11,450 bases of DNA from positions 1 to 11,450 of the forward strand of contig JACQTR010000204.1 of the NCBI GenBank assembly GCA_016210705.1, in the 5' to 3' direction. Each line of letters begins with the position of its first letter. The stretch's first letter is position 1. A model generated the notes under the pieces. The model was not told the origin of the DNA. It made no database searches and saw nothing but the letters and a program-made list of their open reading frames with translations. Made by a program: the position numbers and the translations under genes. Shown piece by piece: positions 1-7,857 of this stretch. This stretch comes from Chloroflexota bacterium (GTDB lineage: Bacteria > Chloroflexota > Dehalococcoidia > JACQTR01).

Positions 1-584
<584 letters not shown>

Positions 585-614
585 TTAATGGCCTCCGCTC
601 TACCAAATGCCTCA

Positions 615-1544
615 TTACTGTTCCTCTATTTCCTCCTCTTCTTCCGTCTCATCGCTATAGATATGCATATCAGCGGGCAAAGATTCCTCCCCCTCTTCCC
701 AATAGCTGGAATAATCTTCTTCCTCCTCCTCTTTTGCTCCCTCTGTTCCCTCTTCCTCTTCGTGGCGCACTAATCTCTCCTTAACGTAAGGTCGAAAACC
801 ATCGGCACCTTTGGGGGGGAAGGAAATTCGGCCGGCTTGGCTTGGGTGCTGAAAGACCTCCCTGATGATCACTCTCCCACCGTTATCCCCCGATCCAGCT
901 ATTGCGGCTTCGTACTGGTTACCGCCCTCAATGAGTCGGATGAGGCGTAGACCTAGTTTAGACTCAATTTGCCCCAAATATTGGCCTCGGCTATCCTCTA
1001 CTACCAGGGCTCTGCCCCGCGGTTTGAGGTAGACCGGGTCCCCAGGGGTCACTCTGGCCAGCACTTCTTTAGGGGCCAGTTGATGAAGAGGGGTCACGGT
1101 GGTTTTGCCTGTTTCTTCCACGAAAAGGCGGGGATCAACTCTTTGGGACACGTCGAGAGGGGCTATTTCCTCTGTTAATAGGGCCAATCGCTCGAGGTTA
1201 CGCTTAGCTATGGTGTTGGTAGAGTCGGTCTCCAGGGCGCGACGGTAAGCATCTCGAGCTTGGGTGTAGTAACCTAACTCGGTTAGGGCCTTGCCCAACC
1301 GATTATAAGCGTCCACGTCGGTAGGGAAAAGGCGAAGGATACTTCTATTGGCTAAAACTGCCTCATCCCATCGACTCTGCATAGCCAGGTTGATAGCCAG
1401 CTCCGTACGCTGGCGTTTCAACTTGGCCATGTCCGCCGCTCTATAATATCTCATGTCAGTGTCACTATCCTTGTTGCGGAATTGTAATTTTAGTTCTACA
1501 GGGCAAAATTTGCAAGAGGTGAACTCATCAATTTCATATCGCAT
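615..1544 (-). CDS. TPR protein with a HIRAN-like middle domain and a highly acidic C-terminal tail
   Basis: No named function is recognised. Two tetratricopeptide-type helical hairpins span about residues 45-76 and 77-110, with canonical spacing (NRLGKALTELGYYTQARDAY). Residues about 160-232 form a beta-rich stretch (GDPVYLKPRG...VEDSRGQYLGQI) resembling a HIRAN-type fold; that is an inference from pattern only. Residues 258-309 are extremely acidic: 25 of 52 are Asp or Glu. There is no signal peptide, so the protein is probably a cytoplasmic, protein-binding adaptor. The first 40 residues carry a lone CxxC (Cys11, Cys14). The start is uncertain: the ATG at 1544 has a weak GGGA four to five bases upstream, while ATGs at 1454 and 1430 (MAKLKRQRTE) would remove the CxxC segment and resemble the way TPR relatives begin. 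It lies between the small membrane gene (87 bp away) and gyrA (45 bp). Confidence 0.8.
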   Translation of the reverse strand: MRYEIDEFTSCKFCPVELKLQFRNKDSDTDMRYYRAADMAKLKRQRTELAINLAMQSRWDEAVLANRSILRLFPTDVDAYNRLGKALTELGYYTQARDAYRRALETDSTNTIAKRNLERLALLTEEIAPLDVSQRVDPRLFVEETGKTTVTPLHQLAPKEVLARVTPGDPVYLKPRGRALVVEDSRGQYLGQIESKLGLRLIRLIEGGNQYEAAIAGSGDNGGRVIIREVFQHPSQAGRISFPPKGADGFRPYVKERLVRHEEEEGTEGAKEEEEEDYSSYWEEGEESLPADMHIYSDETEEEEEIEEQ

Positions 1545-1631
1545 CTTTTCCCATGATTGGGCCCGTGATAGCAGTATTTAGGGCTAGATAAACTATATGA
1601 TAAGAAGGAGATTGCTTCTGATATTAGGTAG

Positions 1632-1838
1632 CTAGTCTTTGTCCCAACCGATGATCCAGACACAAAGGCCCGCTAGACCTATGGTGGCTGCCACCAGGGC
1701 GGTAAGCTGGCTTGTCTTCAAGTCTACTCCCCGGGCAGCTAATAAGAGCAGGGTCACCATGCCTATAGCTAAAGCGACCCAGGCGACGATTTGAGGATGC
1801 TTACGAACCATGTCTTTCAGGGGTTCACCTCGTACCAT
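1632..1838 (-). CDS. small two-helix membrane protein, function unknown
   Basis: This 68-residue protein has two hydrophobic helices, about residues 18-36 and 44-64, joined by a short polar loop (ARGVDLKTS). The N-terminus is basic (VRGEPLKDMVRKHPQ) and the C-terminal tail is short (GWDKD). By the positive-inside rule the basic N-terminus is probably cytoplasmic, with both ends inside. No catalytic motif is visible and I do not recognise a family. It starts 25 bp after the tmk stop and ends 87 bp before the TPR gene, so it is probably part of the tmk operon. The ribosome binding site is weak (GAAG) for the ATG at 1838; a second in-frame ATG at residue 10 is possible. The clean helix pattern and operon spacing argue for a real gene. 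Confidence 0.65.
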   Translation of the reverse strand: MVRGEPLKDMVRKHPQIVAWVALAIGMVTLLLLAARGVDLKTSQLTALVAATIGLAGLCVWIIGWDKD

Positions 1839-1863
1839 TTGGTCTTCAGATTTTTGCAGTAGC

Positions 1864-2532
1864 TTAGGATAGGAATGGTTTTACTTCCTCCCACACTTTA
1901 TGGGCCACCTCTTCAGGAAGCAGTGCTCCATCTATTACTATCCAGCGCCTGGGCTCGGCGGCGGCCAATTGGTGGTAGCCTTTCCGCACCCGTTGGTGAA
2001 ATGCTAACTCCTCCTCCTCGAACCGGGCAGCTATTTTTTTTTTGCCTCGGTTCAAAGCTTCTGCCACTGGCAGGTCTAACAATATGGTTATATCTGGTTT
2101 TAACCCTTGGGTCGCTATGTTATTAACAATCTTGATAATATCCAGATCTAAACATCGTCCCCAACCCTGGTAGGCCAGGGTCGAATCGGTGTAGCGATCG
2201 CAAATCACCGTAATTCCTTGTTTCAAAGAGGGAAGGATTACCTCGGACACCAACTGGGCTCGGGCTGCAGCAAATAAGAACATCTCGGCTCTAGGGTCCA
2301 GAGTCTCACTTAGGCTCCATCCCTCAGTATAGGTCAGGGTGTCGAATAACTCATGCATAAGTTTTTCCCTTTTGACCACTATCCGCAGGATCCTTCCCAG
2401 ATCGGTGCCCCCAGGCTCTTTAGTAGCGACGACAGTTAGATCCCTCTCCTGCAGGCGGTTACGAAGCAGCCTAACCTGGGTGGTTTTCCCCGAGCCATCT
2501 ATCCCTTCAAAGGTGATAAATAGTGGGGCCAT
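1864..2532 (-). CDS. tmk: thymidylate kinase
   Basis: The enzyme phosphorylates dTMP to dTDP with ATP, an essential cytoplasmic step of dTTP synthesis. Visible motifs: P-loop GIDGSGKT (10-17), the KEPGGT substrate loop (38-43), AEMFLFAAARAQ (82-93), CDRYTDSTLAYQG (111-123) and a basic LID around residues 162-170 followed by RFEEEE. The 222 residues slightly exceed the usual 205-215; the extra length seems to sit before AEMFLF, about residues 55-80, where the sequence (LMHELFDTLTYTEGWSLSET) is longer than in E. coli Tmk as I remember it. The ATG lies 2 bp after the stop of the R3H ATPase gene and uses an AGGAGGAGGAGG stretch inside that gene's last codons, so translation is probably coupled. 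The LID is encoded by a 10-base A tract (see separate entry). Confidence 0.95.
   Translation of the reverse strand: MAPLFITFEGIDGSGKTTQVRLLRNRLQERDLTVVATKEPGGTDLGRILRIVVKREKLMHELFDTLTYTEGWSLSETLDPRAEMFLFAAARAQLVSEVILPSLKQGITVICDRYTDSTLAYQGWGRCLDLDIIKIVNNIATQGLKPDITILLDLPVAEALNRGKKKIAARFEEEELAFHQRVRKGYHQLAAAEPRRWIVIDGALLPEEVAHKVWEEVKPFLS
2034..2043 (-). other. A10 homopolymer inside the tmk LID codons
   Basis: On the coding strand of tmk ten consecutive A bases encode the Lys164-Lys166 triplet and the first base of Ile167. Long A tracts are known sites of RNA polymerase slippage and ribosomal frameshifting. Loss of one A would put a TAG directly after the three lysine codons and remove everything after the LID; gain of one A would enter another frame. 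The reference frame here is intact, so the tract does not break the gene. Whether slippage occurs is unknown. Confidence 0.6.
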
Positions 2533-2534
2533 AC

Positions 2535-4058
2535 CTAATCCTCCTCCTCCTGATCCCTTTGAAAAATCCTTACCCTGCGGCCAGCGCCTTTCCCATAGCT
2601 ACGCGATAGGAGTTTATAACGTTCGGCTAACTGGTGCTGCAAACGGCGGATATAGGCGTTTTGGGGACTCAACTCCACTGGCTCTCCATTGCCGATGACC
2701 TTAACTATAGCCTCCTCCGTCTCTCTCATGGCTTGGGTTACGGGATCTCTTGGTGCTTCGCCTTGAGATAAGCTAGTCAAACACTGTTCGATTTGGGTGG
2801 TGGAATGATTTTTCAAGACGTAGATAGGGATAGTAGCGGCCTCGGCAGTCCTGATGACCTGGGGCTTACGGCGATAATAATTGCGGAGGGTAATGAGGGT
2901 ATCCGCTTCTTCCAGGGAGGGGACAACCATTATTGGTAGCTGTTTTTGTTTTACCACTTGTTGTAACCGGGTTTGGCTTATACCAAAGGGATAAATCTTG
3001 GTTCCAATGCCCGGCTTAGGTTTAAGGGGTATGGTTTTAGACGCCGCTACATTTAACTCCTCAGCCTCTTTTTTGATCTGGCCCGTTTCATCCAGCCAGC
3101 GAACCTCTGGCTTCACTGGTTGGCCGCGGAGGATAGTGTCCACTACACCGGCCACGCTGGGATGGACAGCCACCTTGTCCCAACTTTGAATTTCTACCAC
3201 TATGTCGAAGGTGGGGGGCGCCTTACGCTCTAGGATGGATTTTTGAGTGCCCCGACGTCGGGCCTCTTCGTCGCCCAGGGTTACTGTCTGGATGCCACCA
3301 ATTAGGTCGGATAGTGTGGGGTTCATCATCAGGTTTTCTAAAGTGTTGCCGTGGGCAGTGCCCACCAGTTGTACTCCTCGCTCGGCGATAGTTCGGGCGG
3401 CGGCAGCCTCCAATTCGGTGCCGATCTCGTCAATGATGATAACTTCGGGCATGTGATTCTCTACGGCCTCGATCATCACCGCGTGCTGGAGGGTGGGAGT
3501 GGGCACTTGGAGACGGCGAGCGCGGCCGATGGCGGGATGAGGAATATCGCCATCGCCACCAATCTCATTGGAGGTATCTACAATCACCACTCGTTTTTTT
3601 AGGTCATCGGCCAACACCCGGGCCACCTCTCGCAGCATAGTTGTCTTGCCCACCCCAGGTCGGCCTAAGAGAAGGAGGCCTTGTCCTGATTCCACTAGGT
3701 CTTGGATGATTCTGATAGTGCCGTAAACCGCCCTGCCAACCCGACACGTTAAGCCAACTATGCGTCCCTTTCGGTTACGCAGCGCGGAGATGCGATGCAG
3801 GGTACGTTCGATGCCAGCGCGATTATCGTCTCCAAAGGCCCCAATACGGGAAACCACATGGTCGATATCGGCCTCAGTCACCTCTTGGGTGCTCAAAACA
3901 ACCTCCCATTGGCGATAGCGAGCCTCGGGAGGACGGCCTAGATCCATGACCACTTCTAGAAGTTCGCCCCTATCCTCCCTTTGTCGCAAAGGCTCGCCAA
4001 TGCGAGGAGGCAGGGCCTCCAATAAGGCATCCAAATCGTCGGTTATTGTTCTTTCCAT
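2535..4058 (-). CDS. SpoIIIAA/Ycf45-type AAA ATPase with C-terminal R3H nucleic-acid-binding domain
   Basis: A 507-residue cytoplasmic protein. The N-terminal region (about 1-125) leads into a RecA/AAA-like ATPase: Walker [10 protein letters not shown] (132-140), the [11 protein letters not shown] segment (161-171), Walker [11 protein letters not shown] (206-215) and GTAHGN (233-238) as sensor-like motif. This matches the family that includes SpoIIIAA and plastid Ycf45. A linker (about 325-365) is followed by a mixed segment (365-425) and an R3H domain at the end, with Arg471-x3-His475 and the downstream [14 protein letters not shown] pattern. R3H domains bind single-stranded nucleic acid, so an ATP-dependent nucleic acid role is likely, but the cellular task is not established. 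The tail ends in acidic EEED. It starts 12 bp after the GNAT stop, with GGGAGG very close to the ATG, and is 2 bp from tmk. Confidence 0.87.
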   Translation of the reverse strand: MERTITDDLDALLEALPPRIGEPLRQREDRGELLEVVMDLGRPPEARYRQWEVVLSTQEVTEADIDHVVSRIGAFGDDNRAGIERTLHRISALRNRKGRIVGLTCRVGRAVYGTIRIIQDLVESGQGLLLLGRPGVGKTTMLREVARVLADDLKKRVVIVDTSNEIGGDGDIPHPAIGRARRLQVPTPTLQHAVMIEAVENHMPEVIIIDEIGTELEAAAARTIAERGVQLVGTAHGNTLENLMMNPTLSDLIGGIQTVTLGDEEARRRGTQKSILERKAPPTFDIVVEIQSWDKVAVHPSVAGVVDTILRGQPVKPEVRWLDETGQIKKEAEELNVAASKTIPLKPKPGIGTKIYPFGISQTRLQQVVKQKQLPIMVVPSLEEADTLITLRNYYRRKPQVIRTAEAATIPIYVLKNHSTTQIEQCLTSLSQGEAPRDPVTQAMRETEEAIVKVIGNGEPVELSPQNAYIRRLQHQLAERYKLLSRSYGKGAGRRVRIFQRDQEEED

Positions 4059-4070
4059 GGCCTCCCATTG

Positions 4071-4976
4071 TCAGGCTTGGGCCGTTACCCAAGCTGGCTG
4101 CCTCAAGCGAATTGCGGAATCCTTCATAAAGGTTGTGAATTCCCCCAGTGCCTCAAAATCACGGTTGTGTAGTGCTTCTCGCAGCCCACTCTGGCTTGGG
4201 GTCACTCCCAGGATGGGCGATTTGCCGGATAGTTGCTCTAAAATAAAATCGAAAATGCCGGCAAGGCCCTGAGCCTCGGCTGGATGTACCAATGCTTCAA
4301 AGTAGCCCGCATGGCGTCGGCTGGATACCCCTACCCAAGCTATCAGGCTACCCTCTTTTTCGGCGACGAACTGACGAAGGGATAAATTATCGAGTCTTTG
4401 ATCATTAATCATCTGCCATTCAGCGAAGGTCATGGCCTCCATTTGGCGTAGGGTGAGGGGGAAGACAGTGTTGTAGAGCTGAAATAGAGGATACTCATCT
4501 TGGGGGTGTTGAGGGCGGAGGGGTAGGGGTGGATCTTTGGCGGCAGCTGGTCTCATACGCCTATAAAGGTTCCAGAGACCAGTAGGAGAAAAGCCAGCCC
4601 GCCGCACCGTCCCCAGCCAGGGGCTATCACCGGCAAGACAAAGACGATACTTGGCCGTTTCTTTTATTCCAAAGCCCAGTTGGTTGAGAAGGGTCCAACT
4701 TACCTCGTGCTCTTTCTCTTTATCGAGAAGAAGGTAGTCCACTTCCCAAACTCCCGAGCCTAAGGCCCTGGCTGACACTATTCCATGGATAGACCAGCCC
4801 TCTTTATAAACCCAGGTATGACGATTTCCACCCCAACCTGGTCTGGCCAATGGGGTAACCCATAGTGGCCATCGCGGATTGCTCCATCGCCCCCAGGTCA
4901 CCACCAGGTTGGTGGATGCTCGACGGTGAAAGTCGACTAAAGCTTCTAGATCGGTAATACGGAGGGGACGAATCAT
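4071..4976 (-). CDS. GNAT-like acetyltransferase, two-part, with degenerate CoA-binding motif
   Basis: The 301-residue protein opens with MIRPLRITDLEALVDFHRRA, the typical first strand and helix of GNAT acetyltransferases. A second GNAT-like unit follows from about residue 150 (LPLRPQHPQDEYPLFQLYN...), giving a tandem layout. The second unit has the expected beta4/beta5 region (SLIAWVGVSS, YFEALVHP), but the usual (Q/R)xxGx(G/A) CoA loop is replaced by AEAQGLAG, and the first unit shows no clear loop either. It could be a genuine but divergent acyltransferase, or a GNAT fold that has lost catalysis; the substrate is unknown. The ATG overlaps the pdxT stop by 4 bp (ATGA) with GGGGAG about 7 bases upstream, a sign of translational coupling. 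The position inside the PLP-synthase operon does not by itself indicate a PLP-related job. Confidence 0.78.
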   Translation of the reverse strand: MIRPLRITDLEALVDFHRRASTNLVVTWGRWSNPRWPLWVTPLARPGWGGNRHTWVYKEGWSIHGIVSARALGSGVWEVDYLLLDKEKEHEVSWTLLNQLGFGIKETAKYRLCLAGDSPWLGTVRRAGFSPTGLWNLYRRMRPAAAKDPPLPLRPQHPQDEYPLFQLYNTVFPLTLRQMEAMTFAEWQMINDQRLDNLSLRQFVAEKEGSLIAWVGVSSRRHAGYFEALVHPAEAQGLAGIFDFILEQLSGKSPILGVTPSQSGLREALHNRDFEALGEFTTFMKDSAIRLRQPAWVTAQA

Positions 4977-5599
4977 GGCTCTTTCTCCCCGCCAACGGGT
5001 GATAGTACCTGTTGGATTTGTTTAATAGAGTTTTTGGCCATATTTAAGAAGTAGCAATGAAAACGAGGATCAGTAGTGAGCTCAGGATGGAAGGCCGTCG
5101 CTACGAGATTATTTTCTCTAGCGGCCACTACCTGGCCATTAGTAAGGCGCGCCAATACCTCCACTTCTGATCCCAGCCTGTCGATTTGAGGAGCCCGGAT
5201 GAAAACTGCGGGAAAAGGCTCTTTCCCCAAAGGCAAGACGGGAAGCTCGGTTTCAAAGCTATCTACTTGGCGACCAAAGGCATTGCGTCTGACCCCGATA
5301 TCCATAACCCCCAAGGGGTCAGGGAGACTATCCACTTCTTTAGCCAAAAGGATTAGGCCAGCGCAAGTACCCCACATAGGTAGGCCATCCTCAGCCAAGC
5401 GCTTAATCTCGTCCCGTAAGTGAAATACGGTCATTAAGCGGCTCATGGTAGTGCTTTCTCCGCCGGGGATTATGAGGCCCTCTAGCTCCTCTAATTCCCC
5501 AGGCAAGCGCACGGGCACTGCCTCAACCCCCAACCGTTGCAACACAGAAATATGTTCAGCAAAGGCCCCTTGTAGGGCCAGGACGCCAATGCGTCTCAC
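4973..5599 (-). CDS. pdxT: pyridoxal 5'-phosphate synthase, glutaminase subunit PdxT
   Basis: PdxT hydrolyses glutamine and passes the ammonia to PdxS in the ribose-5-phosphate-dependent (DXP-independent) PLP pathway. The class I glutamine amidotransferase triad is complete: nucleophile Cys79 in GTCAG, His171 and Glu173 in FHPE. The PdxT signatures GVLALQGAFAEH (5-16) and PGGEST (45-50) and the IRAPQID block (134-140) are also present. The length of 208 is slightly above the usual ~195 because of a short extra C-terminal tail. The start is GTG at 5599, only 1 bp after the pdxS stop (TAA A GTG), with a GAGGG-type ribosome binding site inside the end of pdxS. It overlaps the GNAT gene by 4 bp. 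Confidence 0.97.
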   Translation of the reverse strand: MRRIGVLALQGAFAEHISVLQRLGVEAVPVRLPGELEELEGLIIPGGESTTMSRLMTVFHLRDEIKRLAEDGLPMWGTCAGLILLAKEVDSLPDPLGVMDIGVRRNAFGRQVDSFETELPVLPLGKEPFPAVFIRAPQIDRLGSEVEVLARLTNGQVVAARENNLVATAFHPELTTDPRFHCYFLNMAKNSIKQIQQVLSPVGGEKEP

Positions 5600-5600
5600 T

Positions 5601-6482
5601 TTACCACCCTCGGGGGGCTAAGAGCTCTGCTTCAGGGATGGTTTTTATATCCAAACCGGCCATGGCTGCCCCCAATCCCTTGGAAACCTCGGCCAGGATA
5701 GAGGGGTCTTTATAATGGGTTGCCGCGGCAACAATGGCCTTAGCGCGTGCCGGAGGATCGCTGGATTTAAATATACCCGACCCCACAAAAATGCCATCAG
5801 CTCCTAGTTGCATCATTAGGGCGGCATCGGCAGGGGTGGCCACCCCACCGGCAGCGAAGTTGACTACGGGCAATCGCCCCGTTTGGTGAATCTCTAGAGC
5901 TAGCTCATAAGGAGCACCCAGGAACTTGGCCTCGGCCATAATCTCATCGGCGGGCATATTTTGGAGACGGCGGATTCCATCCATGACCGTCCTCATATGC
6001 CGTACTGCCTCCACAATGTTGCCGGTGCCGGCCTCTCCTTTGGTGCGAATCATAGCTGCTCCCTCGCCGATGCGGCGCAGGGCTTCTCCCAAATCTCGGC
6101 AACCGCAAACAAAAGGAACCTTGAAATCGTTTTTATAGATATGATGACTTTCGTCGGCAGGGGTAAGAACCTCGGACTCATCTATAAAATCTACTCCCAA
6201 ACCCTCTAGGATCTGGGCCTCCACAAAGTGGCCGATGCGGCATTTGGCCATCACGGGGATGGATACCGCTTTCATAATGGCCAAAATGACGTTGGGATCG
6301 GCCATCCGAGCTACGCCACCAGCAGCCCTAATATCAGCGGGGACCCGTTCCAGAGCCATTACCGCGCAGGCCCCTGCTTCTTCAGCTATTCGAGCGTGCT
6401 CGGCAGTGACCACGTCCATGATGACCCCGCCCTTGAGCATCTGGGCTAACCCTGTCTTCACCATCCAGGTTCCTTTATCCAT
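5601..6482 (-). CDS. pdxS: pyridoxal 5'-phosphate synthase, lyase subunit PdxS
   Basis: PdxS condenses ribose 5-phosphate, glyceraldehyde 3-phosphate and ammonia to PLP; it normally assembles as a dodecamer decorated by PdxT. The (beta/alpha)8 barrel is complete at 293 residues. Catalytic residues expected for the family are visible: Asp23 (IMDVV), Lys80 in [10 protein letters not shown] for the ribose imine, and Lys148 in [10 protein letters not shown], the second imine lysine. The phosphate-binding [11 protein letters not shown] block ends at residue 240. The ATG at 6482 has AAGGAGGGG upstream at good distance. It is the first gene of the minus-strand operon, served by the promoter at 6538-6566. 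Confidence 0.98.
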   Translation of the reverse strand: MDKGTWMVKTGLAQMLKGGVIMDVVTAEHARIAEEAGACAVMALERVPADIRAAGGVARMADPNVILAIMKAVSIPVMAKCRIGHFVEAQILEGLGVDFIDESEVLTPADESHHIYKNDFKVPFVCGCRDLGEALRRIGEGAAMIRTKGEAGTGNIVEAVRHMRTVMDGIRRLQNMPADEIMAEAKFLGAPYELALEIHQTGRLPVVNFAAGGVATPADAALMMQLGADGIFVGSGIFKSSDPPARAKAIVAAATHYKDPSILAEVSKGLGAAMAGLDIKTIPEAELLAPRGW

Positions 6483-6537
6483 CCAAACCCCTCCTTTGCG
6501 TCCTAAAAGAAGTCCAAAATCTCCCTTTATTCCCTAA

Positions 6538-6566
6538 ATTGTACTATTGTCTAACCTTTTTGACAA
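6538..6566 (-). promoter_or_regulatory. sigma70-type promoter for the pdxS operon
   Basis: On the minus strand a -35 box TTGTCA (6566-6561) is followed after exactly 17 bases by a -10 box TACAAT (6543-6538). Each box matches the consensus in five of six positions. Transcription would start near 6531, giving a leader of about 50 bases before the pdxS ATG, too short for a typical riboswitch. Confidence 0.7.
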
Positions 6567-6574
6567 GGGCACGG

Positions 6575-6584
6575 GCTTTAAAGC
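6575..6584. promoter_or_regulatory. perfect 10 bp palindrome, possible operator
   Basis: GCTTTAAAGC reads the same on both strands and lies 8 bp upstream of the pdxS -35 box, between the two divergent promoters. The position suits a transcription factor site, but a 10 bp palindrome can arise by chance and no regulator gene is in the window. Confidence 0.25.
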
Positions 6585-6594
6585 TTGTAGCGAG

Positions 6595-6646
6595 GCAGTG
6601 CTGTCACCCTGAGTAATTGGTGAACTATTCGATACGCTCAGAACAA
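6595..6646. repeat. degenerate palindromic repeat-like stretch
   Basis: Within the divergent spacer, TCACC (6604-6608) pairs with GGTGA (6619-6623), and CTGAG (6609-6613) is repeated inverted as CTCAG (6637-6641). The wording CTGTCACCCTGAG and TTCGATACGCTCAG resembles, from memory, a scattered family of REP-like intergenic palindromes found in many bacterial genomes. Only one copy is in the window, so repetitive nature cannot be shown here. Confidence 0.35.
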
Positions 6647-6657
6647 AGTAAGCCACC

Positions 6658-6687
6658 TTGACCCATATCCTTGTTTTAAGTTATATT
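6658..6687 (+). promoter_or_regulatory. sigma70-type promoter for the serine operon
   Basis: TTGACC (6658-6663) is followed after 18 bases by TATATT (6682-6687). Transcription would start around 6694, leaving a leader of about 20 bases that contains the ribosome binding site AAGAGGAGG of the aminotransferase. A start inside this leader supports the ATG at 6714 over the in-frame TTG at 6687, which would overlap the -10 box. Confidence 0.6.
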
Positions 6688-6713
6688 TGTGGCGAAGTCC
6701 CAAGAGGAGGCTC

Positions 6714-7829
6714 ATGTTGAATTTACGTATCCCTGGCCCAACACCTTGCCCATCCCCGGTCCTACAAGCTCAGACTAAACCTATGATCAACCATCGGGGG
6801 AAGGAGTTTGGGGAAATCATCACCCGGGTGACGGCCAAACTAAAGGAGTTATTTCAAACCCAAGGCGACCTTCTTCTTCTTACCGCCTCGGGCACTGGTG
6901 CTATGGAGACGGCGGTAGTCAATACTTTATCGCCGGAAGATAAAGTATTGGCCCTTACTAACGGCGTTTTTGGGGAACGCTTTGCCCAGATTGCCAAAAT
7001 CTTTGGTGCTAATGTGCGACGTCTGGACTTTCCTTGGGGTAAGGCCATTGATCCGGCGGCGGTGAGGGCTGCCCTGGCCTCGGATGTCGCTATTAAAGCG
7101 GTACTGGTGGTTCATAATGAGACTTCCACCGGGGTCACTAATGACTTGGAAACTATAAGCGCTATGGTCAAAGAGTTCGAGAAACTCCTTTTGGTGGATG
7201 CTATCAGCAGCATAGGTGCCATTGCTCTTCCTGTAGATTCTTGGAGATGTGATATGGTGGCCTCTGCCGCTCAAAAGGGTTGGATGACTCCTCCTGGACT
7301 AGCCATGGTGAGCGTTAGTCATCAGGCCTGGGAGGCGATAGACCAGGCTCGAATGCCTCGCTTTTATTGGGATTTGACTAAAGCTAAAAACTTTTTGGAG
7401 AGAGCGCAAACCCCTTGGACTCCCGCCGTCTCGACCTTTTATGCCTTGGATAAGGCGCTGGAACTCATGGCCCAGGAGGGGCTGTCCGCTATAGTTGCCC
7501 GTCATGAAAGGGTAGGTGCCCTGACCCGGAAGGGAGTTAAGGAGCTTGGGCTGTCCCTCTTCGCCGAGGAAGCCTTTGCCTCCAACACGGTAACTGCGGT
7601 TGCAGCGCCGGTGGGCGTGGAGGTGGGGAAGCTGCTTCGTATCCTCAGGGAAGATTATGGGGTGGTCCTTTCTGGGGGCCAACAGAGCCTGGAGGGTAAG
7701 ATCTTCCGTATCGGCCATTTGGGTTATATCTATGAGGCCGATATTGAGGAGGTTTTGAAGGCATTGGAGAAAGCACTGACCAGGGTGGGTTTCTCAGGAG
7801 CCAAGGAGGCAAGGATTCCATCCGCTTAG
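6714..7829 (+). CDS. class V PLP-dependent aminotransferase, probable phosphoserine (serine-pathway) aminotransferase
   Basis: A 371-residue fold-type I aminotransferase of the alanine-glyoxylate/serine-pyruvate group. Seen: N-terminal RIPGPTPCPSPVL, SGTGAMETAVVN (59-70), HNETSTG (134-140), PLP-binding Asp162 in VDAISS, the Schiff-base Lys188 in SAAQKGWMTPPG, and the substrate carboxylate Arg332 in FRIGHLG. Family members transfer amino groups to glyoxylate, pyruvate or phosphohydroxypyruvate. Because it sits 28 bp upstream of serA and no SerC-type gene is present, the likely role is 3-phosphohydroxypyruvate to phosphoserine; that is inference from context. The ATG at 6714 is chosen because AAGAGGAGG ends 3 bases before it; an in-frame TTG nine codons earlier lies on the promoter. 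Confidence 0.9.
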   Translation: MLNLRIPGPTPCPSPVLQAQTKPMINHRGKEFGEIITRVTAKLKELFQTQGDLLLLTASGTGAMETAVVNTLSPEDKVLALTNGVFGERFAQIAKIFGANVRRLDFPWGKAIDPAAVRAALASDVAIKAVLVVHNETSTGVTNDLETISAMVKEFEKLLLVDAISSIGAIALPVDSWRCDMVASAAQKGWMTPPGLAMVSVSHQAWEAIDQARMPRFYWDLTKAKNFLERAQTPWTPAVSTFYALDKALELMAQEGLSAIVARHERVGALTRKGVKELGLSLFAEEAFASNTVTAVAAPVGVEVGKLLRILREDYGVVLSGGQQSLEGKIFRIGHLGYIYEADIEEVLKALEKALTRVGFSGAKEARIPSA

Positions 7830-7857
7830 GAGATAGGGCTAGTCTAGGAGACGTTAG

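Noticed and set aside
588..773. Hydrophobic, leucine/phenylalanine-rich open frame on the plus strand
   Set aside because: It is the antisense of the GAG/GAA-rich acidic tail of the TPR gene, which automatically reads as Leu/Phe/Ser; no ribosome binding site.
1545..1631. Possible internal promoter before the TPR gene
   Set aside because: The gap is A/T-rich with several TAT-like boxes but no -35/-10 pair with proper spacing.
6483..6531. Riboswitch or T-box in the pdxS leader
   Set aside because: The predicted leader is about 50 bases and shows no stem-loop or conserved box; the serine operon leader is even shorter.
6687..6713. Nine-codon N-terminal extension of the aminotransferase from TTG 6687
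   Set aside because: It overlaps the -10 box and contains the ribosome binding site of the better ATG at 6714; family members begin near RIPGPTP.
7299..7718. 139-codon open frame antisense to the aminotransferase
   Set aside because: Lies entirely opposite strongly conserved aminotransferase codons, has no recognisable domain and no supporting start signal.
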